Positions 49,487 through 59,866 of a stretch of DNA of 64,000 nt are shown here, piece by piece; positions within the stretch are counted from its first letter, which is position 1; every line of letters begins with the position of its first letter. A program made the translations under genes and the position numbers. The DNA comes from Eutrigla gurnardus (lineage: Eukaryota > Chordata > Actinopteri > Perciformes > Triglidae). The stretch is taken from contig OY741276.1 of NCBI GenBank assembly GCA_963514095.1, forward strand, positions 10,387,266 through 10,451,265, written 5' to 3'. Below the pieces are notes generated by a model. The model was not told where the DNA came from and made no database searches. It worked only from the letters and a program-made list of their open reading frames with translations.

Positions 49487-49858
49487 GGGCACACGACTAT
49501 TTACACCATCCATACTTACTTCGACGAAAATGTGTGACGGCTGCTGCTTCGGTTCAAGCTGCTCGGGCTCCTTTTCCCAATTCCCCCCCGAATCATCGAC
49601 CGCACATGCTTCCAATCGTGCTCGTCTCTCTTTGCAAATCCAGACCAAACCCTCTGCTGACATTCTGTTCCGAGCTTAAACCCACCAACCAACATGCCAG
49701 GTTACACACACATATCAGGCTGTGAGTATGAGAAAGGCACTCACCCGTCTATCAGACCTCCCACGTTGTTTCACGCTGACAGTTTAGCTGTGCTTACGCC
49801 CACGGATGCTCAAAGTGCACAGAGATTGGCAACCCCATGCTCACATACACACAGCTAG

Positions 49859-49892
<34 letters not shown>
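49859..49892. repeat. ccser1: (CA)n microsatellite in the 3' UTR
   Basis: A CA run of about 34 bp, followed by further short CA pieces. In a transcript this would be a CA-repeat element of the type bound by hnRNP L, which is an inference. Confidence 0.85.
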
Positions 49893-49894
<2 letters not shown>

Positions 49895-50955
49895 AGAGAC
49901 ACACACTCACACAGAGATGTCATCTGTGATATCTTTTTTTTTTACCTCACAATCTGCACAAATTAAACCTGAACCCAGAGATGAGGTTTGTATTTGTGTT
50001 CTTAAATATATGATTTGTTTTTTGATCATTTTTAAAAGTTCAACCATGTGCTGCTTAGTGAACCATGGGACCGATCATCATTTGTTCTAGTGAGGATATA
50101 TTCCCACATCGCCAAATGCTACATCAGATCAACTCATTCCTCCAAGTCTGCTGGCAGAAGTCCAGATAAAAAGACAAAATGTTTTCAATGAACATCCACA
50201 CCCTTGACCTTTTTACTGCATGCTTTATAAAATCTAATGAGATTACAGATGGACATTTTGTACTTGCAACAAAAAGCAGGTTCCGAGTGACTTTAAAAAG
50301 TCTTTTAACAATGTTTCAGGATCAACTCTCACCTCTGTGTAACAAGAAGGGAATCAAACATGCCAGGACCTCGAAGACAAGAACCTGAACCCTTTCCTTC
50401 TTCTGCTCATATAAATAAGACGTTAGAAGTCCTTTTGGCTTAATGCTGGACCACTGTTTTTGTAGAAATCATGTACAATGTTGCAATATTACCCACATTA
50501 TATACAAGAGTCAATGTTTATCTGCACTGTTAGATTAGTGAAGTACAGAAAGGAAGAGTTTCATTCTGAAATGAGATATTTGTAATTTAAATAATTCGCC
50601 ACCTATAATGACAAATTACAGACAAGAAACTCACTTTACTCAACCCATAGTTAAATAAATCAGACACATCAGACCACGAGATCAAGCAGAACAGGAATTT
50701 AAGATTTTGCACAACCAGGATTGTGTATTTTTTTTTCCAAAATGGGAAAATAAAAGTATCAGATTTTAGAATGAAGTACTTCATATCTTCTTTAGGGCTG
50801 GGTATTGACCATGGAGACCTACTGGTGCATTGAATGACAAAATCAATATCCATTTTTAGGATTGAGAAGGAAAAATGTTTCAAATAATGGCATGAAAATG
50901 AACCGGCATCTTTTCACGGAGGCATCAATTTAGTAGAATCTGTTTCTGTCTCCGG

Positions 50956-50961
50956 AATAAA
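50956..50961 (+). terminator. Candidate poly(A) signal AATAAA
   Basis: This is the most distal of a cluster of canonical hexamers after ccser1; others are at 50654-50659 and 50749-50754. TGTTTATTTCT-like U-rich sequence follows at about 50990, within normal range of a downstream element. Confidence 0.35.
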
Positions 50962-50965
50962 GTGA

Positions 50966-53900
50966 CGGAGCATAATGTCCCACACAAAGTTGTTTATTTC
51001 TATCAAATAATGAAAAAGAAGGAAACAGAAAACATGTTTTTACAAACTACGCATCAGCATAGAGTTTTTCCACTGATTCCCAGTCCTTACACGCTAGCCT
51101 CATTTTATCTCCCTGATCTCAGATGTGTCGGTTATCTTTTATAAAACTGATCCATCGCTAAGGCTAGCAATTATGTTGTTTTTCGACAGCGGGACTCATA
51201 CATTTCGGTGAGATTTACATTTCTTGAAACCTGCCATGACCTGTTGAGTCACACAACATTATTCGCAATTTGATAAGTGAGGACTCCCACCTTTTTCCGA
51301 TCTGTGAACAACTGAACTGCATGATCTCTTCAATCTGCCGCTATTAAATATATTTGCTCTGTTCAACCGAATAGATTGTCAAACAGCCATTTTTTCCCAC
51401 ACAGATTTTTTGGAGTGAACAAATCTTATTATGTCAAGGTGGCAGCCCACACTGCTAAATACAGGCCTGAAGTTCCCTGCTCCCTGCAGCTACAAAAAAC
51501 ATTTCTGAGAAGTTGTTGACCTTGTCTGTCTCTAAACGGCACCTGACTATAGGGAAGTTGTATTAATCGTGCCTGAAGGTTCTGCTGCCTCTGGTGGAAA
51601 CTAACATTCTCCCTCTGCACTGCTCCACTTGCACATTAATTCCTCTCGTTTTAACCCCATCTATCTGCTTTCCCCATCTATCCTCTCCTCATTCCCCTTC
51701 AATCCCCCCTATACATTTCCCTCCCTCTATCTCACAGCTTCCCACTCCGCTGCATGCAAACTCCATCGCTCCTTTTGTTCCTGTCCTCTTTTTCAATCAG
51801 TTATCTTCCTTCCCCCACTATCATCTCCCAGTCCTCTCCTCCCTTACATCTCCCCACCCTGCTTAGCGTACTTACCCAGGGCTTGTATTGTCATAGAGTG
51901 TATCTACAACAGACTTCCGTGCAGTGGCTCTCAGTCCTGGCCGTTGGGGCCTGATTCCAGCTAAGTCTAATCGGGGAGTCATTTTACATCTGCTGAATGC
52001 AATTAACTACCTGGTAGCGTATACGCCCAGCAGTGATGTGGCTCCGGAGGACTGAGAACCGCAGCTGTAATGTGAACTAATATTCACTGCCTGGTCTGTT
52101 TACATGTAGAGGGTGATGATGCTGTGTCGCTGGCTGACCTAAGAAATACGTTTTACATGTGAATGCATCATAATGGCGTTGACACTATGTGAAATGTCAT
52201 AAGGGAGTATTTGGCTGTTTTGCGCTGCCCCCACCGATATTTAGCACATTTTTTACAGTGTTTCAAACAGCTGTGCTTTTTTCTCAACTAAGGTATGTTG
52301 GTTGTGATGAGTCAGCATTAAACATTAAAGCCACATCTGAGATGGCAGTTCAAATGTGGCACCGGAAGATTTTTTTTTTCCTGTGTATTTGGAAGAATGA
52401 CCTGCTGTTTTTCAATAATTTGTCTGCAATCACAAAGTGGGGACAACCTCACAATCCTCAAATGTTCATTTGAATTAGCAGCATGTTGTGCATTTAAGAC
52501 ACGTTCCTTTTGTTGGGAAAGTTATTTATTGTTTTTCTGCCTTATTTATATTTATTGCCAGAATCAGATTCCTAAAAGCATCTTGGCAGACAGTGGTCAT
52601 GAAGTGACAGTTATAATAATCACAATGTTATTATTATAACTTTAATCAATCACAGATATTACACTGTTCTAGCTTTTTTTAATGTGCTTATTGTATTTAT
52701 GATTTTTTTTCCTTTACAAATTAATGTAATAATGAAATTGAGCTGTATAATTGTACATAAATTATTTTATCTGTTGATGTTCACCTTTCATGAATACGAT
52801 GTGACACTTAAGGGCAGGGTTCACATATCTTGGCACGTAACAGATTAAAACAACAAAAACGTTTGTCTGAGCTATGACCAAAGTGTTTAAGGCTAAAGTA
52901 ACATATATTGAATTCCTTGTTAAGGTTGGGTCCGATGCTAAATTTAGTAACGACCAGTTCACTTGCTCATATACTGTAGGTGTTGGCTGATCCAACTTCT
53001 CCCCTATTTGAAATTCTGCCTTTGCACTGTGACCAATTCTGCTCCAGATGACTTCGGAAGACATGACTTTGCAAACTTTTGCTTAACTGTGTCAGAGAAG
53101 TGGATGATGGTCTATTAAAGCTGCTTTTTCAGTGAGGATGAAGGGAATTTTATCTGTTTGTCAGGAATTGTTTGATGGGCTTATCTCTGGTCAAAAAAAA
53201 TAACCTTGCAGTGTGTTCACCCAAAATTATTCTCTTCAGTTTTTTTCTCACATTTTGTTATTTTTGTGTGTGTCACTCTCGCAGTTGTTTGTTCACATGA
53301 GAAATGTTTTATCAAAAGATTTTACTCCACCGTCTCCTTATTGTTAATATTTAATACAAATAAAATTGATGCAACATTTAATGAGATGTATTTTATATGA
53401 TCATTGATTTTCCATCGCTCAGACTTTTCATTATAAAATAAGGTGCGTCGATAAAATGACTGGGGCCCATTCAAGCAGTGACAATGAATGCTGCCGCCAA
53501 AAAAAAAAAGAGCAGTGGAATAATGGAGCAGTGAATCTCTGGGACCGAGCCTGGTTCAAATCAAATCTCATAAGAAAAGAATGGATAAAATCAAAGAGTG
53601 AAAGTAGAACGTACAACAAAGCGATAAATAAAGAATCTTAAGGGCCGTCGCCCTCAAAGACTGACTGAGGAAAACTTTTTCCAGCTGTTAACATTTGAGC
53701 GGACTTTGAAAGCGTATACACAGCAGCCTATGCAGACAGAAGTACATTTACCTCATTTGACATCAGCCTCCAACCTATTTCAGCAAGTTTTCAGTTGGCA
53801 GTGACTATAAAGTACGGAAGTGTTCAGAAAATCAATTACATTAGATTGACTTGTGTGTGTGTGTGTGTGGGACGTTTGAGTGTTTACCCCTGAGGGAGGA

Positions 53901-54950
53901 CCTGTGTATGCTCCCCATTTCTGGACTCAGTTAGCATTGGAGGTTATGACTGGCTGACTAGCACACAAAAACACATTAGAAGAAGAGATTAGAAGACAGG
54001 GTTTGATAATAACTTTATGTGATTTATATGACAGGTCATATATTAACAGACCTTTGAAGTCCAAAAAAATGAAGAAACACACTGTACGTGTATTTATGCT
54101 GTTGAAGAAGGATCACTGTCACACTGTAGGATTCTCTGCTGTTTTGATTGACGGTTGGACAAAGCGTACATCCTCAAGGCATCGCTTTGCATTCTGGTAA
54201 ATCATGATCGTTATTTAGCTGGCTGGATGCTGGTATGTGCTCACTGACTACACTGAATATGTTCAAAATAAGATGGAAAAAAAAGAGAACGATTTATTTT
54301 GAATACAATGATGATAAAATGGAATATTATCAAACCATCCTTTACTCAAGAAAAGGAGAGAGTGCAACCCACAATTCCTTGTGGCAGCAACATTTAAATC
54401 ACATTCATATACAAATATACAATATACAAATGACGATTGTGTTGATAAATATGAGTGGACAGTGATAAACAATTTATTTTCGTTAGAATGTTACAGGTAA
54501 GTAAAAAAAAAACGAATGACATTTGTTGCCTAGTAAGCAAATAAAGCAAACTATCTCTTTAACATAACTAATATAAACTGTATTCTTTTGTGTCGAATGT
54601 CAATTCCAACCTTGGAAATGAAGTAGGCTAATTGCTGTGGCCTGGTTGTCCACGTTTGAAGACAGGACTTTACTAGTTTACTGCAGTGTTACAGCAGTAA
54701 AGGGGATATAGAGAAGCATCGGTTTTAAAAAAAGCAAGAATAATAAGTAAAAAAGTCTGTCATCGAAGGAGCTGTGTATATAACCAACAACATAGGGGCG
54801 AAGTATGAGCATTGAGGCATATTAATATGTGTCGTCCATCTCTGGAATCTTGTATTTTCGCCACGTCAGAGCCACTCATTAATCCGGTAGCAATCTAATC
54901 ATGTAACTTAATGAAAGTGCAGTTTTTTTTTCTGAGAACAGTAATTTTCT
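50966..54950. other. Intergenic region
   Basis: Between ccser1 and the next gene I see mostly AT-rich unique DNA. It includes a pyrimidine-rich stretch at about 51590-51860 and a short GT array at 53851-53868. No frame on either strand looks like a conserved protein, and I see no tRNA or rRNA gene. Confidence 0.6.
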
Positions 54951-54959
54951 TTTATTTAA

Positions 54960-55489
54960 CCATCATCACCTTTCCCTGACCTCGATAAAAAAAAAACGTC
55001 ACGTGGGCATGAAAAGACGTCCGTTGGTTCGGAGCTCGTGCATATTCGTCTCGTTCTCATTAATCAAGTGTTTCTGCGCCCAGTGGGTGTTTTGACAGCC
55101 ACTTAATTAGAAACTTCGAGACGTCAGGTTGACGAGGAGAGCTACCAAACTTCATGTAAACTGGACCACCCACGTTTAGCAACTGATTCATATGAAAACA
55201 GCAGCTACGTCGCAGTTGGTACAATTTTTCTGTCGTTTCTCACGGTGTCAGCGACCCCGCGGTTATTCCGAAGCTAATATTGAACGTTGTTTATGTCAAA
55301 GCAACCGGATGTAGCGCTAACTGCAGCTAGCAACGTTAGCTGTACCACTACTTCGAAAGTGGACCTGTGGCCGAGTAGAAAAAGAGGACTGGTTTGGAGG
55401 AACGTTACACACGGCAGGGGAGGGTTGGACATTTGGCCTGAATATCAGCGGAGTTCTCAGTGACCTGAAGTCCGGCGGGAAACTGGACA
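54960..55489 (+). promoter_or_regulatory. CpG-rich promoter and 5' UTR of the downstream gene
   Basis: CpG density rises sharply over this stretch compared with the AT-rich flanks. Visible sites include GTCACGTG at 54998-55005, an E-box (CACGTG) of the kind bound by USF or MiT/TFE factors. GAGACGTCAGG lies near 55118-55128 and contains a CRE half-site, and ACCGGATG near 55305 is an ETS core. No convincing TATA box is placed before a single start, which fits a housekeeping-type CpG promoter. The transcription start cannot be fixed by eye. Confidence 0.6.
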
Positions 55490-55523
55490 ATGCCGCCGCC
55501 GCCAGGAGGACCTGCGGATACCG
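55490..55523 (+). CDS. First coding exon of an unidentified gene
   Basis: ATG at 55490 in the context GGACAATGC opens MPPPPGGPADT plus one base of the next codon (G), then a consensus donor, CCG|GTAAGT, at 55524. An in-frame TGA at 55466-55468 shows that the frame cannot start further upstream. The exon sits at the 3' edge of the CpG-rich stretch, as expected for a first exon. The proline/glycine-rich start is not diagnostic and I do not recognise the protein; in human the gene after CCSER1 is GRID2, whose signal-peptide start does not fit. The remaining exons must lie beyond the window, since no further exon is evident to 64000. Confidence 0.6.
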
Positions 55524-55625
55524 GTAAGTGAGGGAAGTACTCCCCTCCTCTTTCAATCATCTTTCCTAGTTTTCCTGAAGGATACAGGGAAACCGTGAAT
55601 GTTGTTCCCGAATGTAGCTATTTTA

Positions 55626-55959
55626 TGCTGCATTCACGTGATACTGGAATCATGGTAAATACCAGTTGCCGACTCGGAAATTGCCCTTGAACGCACCCCG
55701 TCATTTCGGGTGGGAAACTTGGATATCATTTTGTTATCCAAGTTGGGGTGACCAGAAGTGCACAGATTCAGTAGATATTGGTACGTTTTTTTCTAACATA
55801 ACGGAATCCAAAAAGTATTTTCCCAACACACAAGTAACGGCAAACCTTATGTCCGCCATTTATTTTCAATTCGTCTCGACAACAAATCACTTGAACATGA
55901 CGTTCTCCTAATTCCAAGTGGGAATTGTAGGATATTCCGACTAGCACATGAAGGCAGCA
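55626..55959. mobile_element. 334-bp MITE with terminal inverted repeats
   Basis: Left end TGCTGCATTCACGTG (55626-55640) and right end CACATGAAGGCAGCA (55945-55959) are inverted repeats with two mismatches. Inside lies a perfect 10-bp hairpin, AACTTGGATA / TATCCAAGTT (55716-55725 and 55735-55744), and words such as GCCCTTGAACGCACC known from many fish copies of this non-autonomous DNA element. The left flank is TA, but a clean target duplication is not obvious. It begins 102 bp after the first exon of the downstream gene. Confidence 0.75.
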
Positions 55960-57834
55960 ATAGTCTGGGCTGACGTTGTTGATGTTTGTAAATAACGTGA
56001 CGTAACACACATTGCCACAAGCTGGGTCTTTTCCAGTCTTGATAAATCCGTTTTTAAGTAATCTATAACGCGATCACGCTGCAGATATATTGTTTGATAC
56101 GTTATTGCAGGAAAAGCACAGACGGTTGATTAATAAGTCAATGATGGCTTTATTTAATTTCATGGCAGTTAGGCAGCATGTACAATGCCAGAGACCTGGA
56201 ACTTAAAACACCCTCAGTAACTGGAACAGAGCTATCATGTTAATTAATAACACCTGTGGCTTTCATCCCACGATTAAGTCAAAATATGTCTATGTGTAAC
56301 TGATAGTTTGTAATCTGTGCAGATTTGTAGTCACTGCTTGTTGGAATTCTTTGCTCTTAACTTGTGCTGCGTTTTGAACGATGAGGTTTTAATAGCTCAC
56401 AACATGTATGAATTAATAGACCTGTAAGGAATTATGTTTTTTTTAGTATGCAGCAGATAAAAGTATGCGTTGTATTTGATTCATGCATGGGCGGTTATGG
56501 TTTGGATGGATTGTGACATAATAAGTCATGTGTAATGTATGTGCATTGTTTCATATTGATTTGAATGTGAATATGTTAATATATTATCCTGCGGTTGGAA
56601 AACAGGTCTTGTCTTCGAAGATCTTTGTGAGTGTGATAGGACTTCAGATTAAAAAATGTACATACATTTCAAGCCTCTTTTTTTTTTAATGCTTGCTGTT
56701 TTCCTCACACCACACAAGTGCTGTCTATGGTATGAAGGATAAAAAGTAATTTTGCTGAAGTCTTCTGTCCTCCCATTAGACCCTTTTTTCCGGCTTGCAT
56801 TTCAATGCATATTTTATTGTGGGGTAAAATATGAGAGCATGGCAGTGTAAACAGACCACAAGTGTCTGAAGGATTCAACTGTTGGCTGTGGCTCCATTAT
56901 GTGTGTCACAAGTGCTAAAAGACGGTAATAGTAGCAAAAGCCGAGTAGTAGTATGCAACGTTAACTAGTCAAGTCTTGTACCTTCCTCGTTACAACTTGA
57001 CTTATAGACCGATCAATAGCAGTTTTTGAAGCATTGCCCGACCACTCTGCCAGACTGTTGCTTCTAGCAGTTGGCTTAGTTTGCTGTGAAAACCGTGCTT
57101 CCCTTATGTTTGCAAGCCTGGAGTGAAGTAGCTGGGCATTTTTATGCATGCGTGTGTCTGTCTGGGTGTCTGTGCGTGTGTGTGCAATTGTGTAATACTG
57201 CTTGCCACTTGAGTCTACTTTACTGTTCCGACACAACTTTGGATTTAAACCACTTTTGTCATTGTGACACCTGATCATTTATGCCTCTAGTTTCATAGTT
57301 TGTTTCACAGTCATCTCTCTCTGTCACTGTGCCATTTGTCAAAATCAGTCTGGATGTGTTGGATCCATTTAGCTTTGTCCCCCATCTGTCTCTTGCCTGC
57401 ACTGCTGCTTTCCCTTCCTCTATATCTGTCTCTCTGTCATTGCCCCCCCACACCCCAGTCTCTCTGAGCAAATCAGTCTTATTGTCCCCCCTAACAGTCC
57501 AAATCAACAAACCTTATTATTACACTACATGGCCAGAAGGCTATTCCATTGCTCACTTTGCAGCAAAGTCAGACCCACAACACAGCATGCAGCCAGTCAC
57601 TTTTGGTACACAGCCTTCTCTCTCTCTTGCCTGAAGTTATAGAGATTGCAGACACTGCCAGCCTCAGCTTACTGAAAGTCATGCTCAATTCTTGTATGTT
57701 TGGTTTCCTGCTCGAACATAAGTATGGTCAGATTTGACAAAACTCAAGCTTATGCAGGTGCTGAACAGCCAGTTGGACTACTAAAACCGTATTAAAAACC
57801 CTCCCTTAATAAGAATCTGTTGTTGAATCTAGAC

Positions 57835-58085
57835 AGCCTTTTTCGTGGCGGCAGTATTTTGTTGGTATTCTGCCCCGTCGTCAGTCTAAACGCTCGTTGA
57901 GGCGGAATGGCGTTACCGACTATTACGCCTCTGATAAGGCAATGGAGGTAGTTGAATACGTCACACGGCTGAAGAGTCCATCGAAGAGACCGCGGCCACG
58001 CCGTGGGACGTCTCACTTGGCAAATTTTGACTCGCCTTTCCGCCATTCGGGCGGAATCGTCTGTGTAAAAGGGGCTTATAACTTG
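57835..58085. mobile_element. GC-rich MITE-like element
   Basis: A sharply bounded GC-rich island in AT-rich DNA. The words CCCCGTCGTCAGTCTAAACG, GCTCGTTGAGGCGGAATGGC and CGGAATCGTCTGTGTAAAAG are ones I know as repeated in fish. Short opposed words (GAATGGCG near 57904 and CGCCATTC near 58041) suggest a foldback structure. The 74-codon frame through it is not a gene. Confidence 0.5.
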
Positions 58086-58244
58086 CTAGTCAGTGAAATA
58101 TTAGTTATTGTCATGTGGTGACACTGAGCAACAATAGTGAGGTAGATAAGATGTAATTGAGTCACAAATGAGGTGGCAAACTGCTGAGGATTTGGATTAC
58201 TGATACCACTTTTAAATCAAAGTAATCTGTAAAAATGTCAGAGG

Positions 58245-58295
58245 GGGGCTGTATAGCTGAGTCGTTAGGACGGCGCCCCACATACCGAGGCTAAG
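58245..58295 (+). mobile_element. Truncated SINE head
   Basis: GGCTGTATAGCTGAGTCGTT followed by AGGACGGCGCCCCACATACC resembles a tRNA-derived SINE 5' end with a box A-like word. It stops abruptly where the next element begins. Confidence 0.4.
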
Positions 58296-58720
58296 GCCCC
58301 GTCCACACGTAAACATTTTTTGTGTGTAAACGCAGAAGTCTTGTGCATTTAGGCCGTCCGTCCACACGGATCCGGCGTTTTCGGTGCCTGAAAACACACT
58401 TTTTTTAAACCAGGTACTAGGGTGAAAAAGAAAAAAACGGCGCCGCTCCGTTTCGTGTTCGTTTTCATGTAGACGGCGATGATGCCATCGCCCCGCCCCT
58501 CGACCCTCTTGCCTGACTTCTTCCCCCGCGACGTCTCATAACAACAACAACAATGGCGGCCTACGTGCTTGTGATCGCGCTGCAGCAGATATTCTGCTCC
58601 TCTGTACGACGGTGTATTACGGCCACTGTATGGAAAAAAACGGAGCCGAGAGACGGGGGCAATATTCAGAGAAAAAAAGTCGCAGATTTGCTACTTTTTT
58701 TAAGATGCTAACAAACAACC
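58296..58720 (+). mobile_element. Left end of a DNA transposon (hAT-like, non-autonomous)
   Basis: It opens with GGCCCCGTCCACACGTAAAC and repeats related words (CCGTCCGTCCACACGGATCC, GGCGTTTTCGGTGCCTGAAA), which are typical of a fish element family with GGCCCCGTCCACACG ends. The complementary right end (GTGTGGACGGGGCC) is not visible downstream, so the copy is truncated or interrupted. The internal words ACAACAACAACAATGGCGGC belong to the same family. Confidence 0.55.
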
Positions 58721-59238
58721 GACATTTATGCTAGCTAATGTCCCATGAATGTCACATTCATTTTTAACGTGTGACAACGCCTCGTTAAGGTTGATGGTTA
58801 TTGTTGGTTTTATTTATACGGGGCAAATTGTCATCTAATGGGTGTTTATTGATTGGGTGGTCGGGTGGATAGTAGCCGTAGCTTTCACTTGTTGCCACAG
58901 CAACGGCAAACATCCGGTCAAGCAACGTGTACTTCCCCATGCTCCGTCTCTTCTTCTGTGTTTTTGGTGTATTTTGCAGCAGAAACAGTGCCACATAAGG
59001 GCCTGTAATATGTACTACCGCACGATGAGTCATTTCCAGTGGATTTTTTCCCATTTTCTTGAAACGACGCCAAGGAAAAATGGGGAAAAAAGAGTTTTGG
59101 TACGTGTGGAAGGCCTCTAAGTCCTCACTGCAGCCCCCACGGGTTAGAATACCACCAGTCGCCCTTTCTGCATGTCGTCCCCCTCCTTTCCCCCATTTCA
59201 CCCTCATGCTCTATCAGCCAAAAAATAACCTTAAATTG

Positions 59239-59390
59239 GCAGTGTGGGAGCATTTTGGATATCTACAAAACAGAAGTTTGAGATCCAATTTGCAAAGTGT
59301 GTCATTGAAAAGTGAGTGCAAAGGGCTCCAACAGTTTGAATGTGTTCCAACATCTACGAGATGAATCATCCAACCCTTCATGCCCAAGTC
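59239..59390 (+). pseudogene. Relic of a hAT (ZBED-type) transposase, BED zinc finger
   Basis: AVWEHFGY is encoded from 59239, the classic start of a hAT-type BED domain. After a frameshift the frame starting at 59291 gives CKVCH, a stop (TGA at 59306-59308), then KVSAKGSNSLNVFQHLRD. Together these show the Cys-x2-Cys and the following His of a BED zinc finger. The frameshift and stop mean it cannot encode a working DNA-binding domain. It lies just after the DNA transposon piece at 58296 and may belong to a different copy. Confidence 0.75.
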
Positions 59391-59866
59391 AAGTTAAAAA
59401 AACAGAGATAATGTACTAAGCTGGATTCTCGCAATGACAGGAGTCTGTTAAGCCAGAGCACAGACCAATCGGCGTCCTGTGAGGAGCTACTGGCAGCTAC
59501 AGATGTAGCTTTGGTGTATGTGAGACGACACAGAGAGGCGACCCTTGATTCAAAACAACAATCTGTGATAACACTACGCTTTCTGTCTTTTGGGGTAATT
59601 GTGCCATTTTGCAGAAGTGTTGCGTTATAATCGGCATAGTGAACACAAGAAAAGTACTGCCAAAGAGGAACAAAGGAGCCATCTGTTTTTGGCTGGACCA
59701 TGACAAAGCAGAAGCCATAAACGTGGAAGTCACTGACTGGCTGAGGGAATGATGAAATTACACCATTGGCCATTGTGCTTTTAAAATTAATAGATCCCAC
59801 AGTAGTTCTGCTGCTAATGTTGTTGGTAAAGTTCAAACCGACTTCTGTTGAACATGATGTTGGTTC
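59378..59866 (-). other. Unexplained open frame, about 160 codons, minus strand
   Basis: On the minus strand the frame is open from after a TAA near 59870 down to 59378, with a first Met at 59836 (152 codons). The predicted peptide has a mixed, protein-like composition. It includes VGSINFKSTMANGVISSFPQ, DFHVYGFCFVMVQPKTDGSF, several Cys, and N-glycosylation-type motifs (NIS, NAT, NGT). There is no low-complexity bias to explain the openness. I see no strong acceptor at its start and do not recognise the family. It directly follows a hAT relic, so it may be a captured or transposon-borne sequence, or chance. Confidence 0.3.

Larger units (their letters stand above)
49487..50965 (+). other. ccser1: ccser1 3' UTR (extent uncertain)
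   Basis: The sequence after the stop has no coding potential, includes a CA array at 49859-49892, and becomes AT-rich after about 49920. Possible polyadenylation signals in order are ATTAAA at 49962-49967 and AATAAA at 50654-50659, 50749-50754 and 50956-50961. I cannot tell which is used, so the 3' UTR could be about 0.5 to 1.5 kb long. Confidence 0.5.

Noticed and set aside
57515..57560. Tc1-like transposon end (ACACTACATGGCCAGAAG)
   Set aside because: A short phrase resembles a known Tc1-type end, but the rest of the terminal repeat and the opposite end are not visible.
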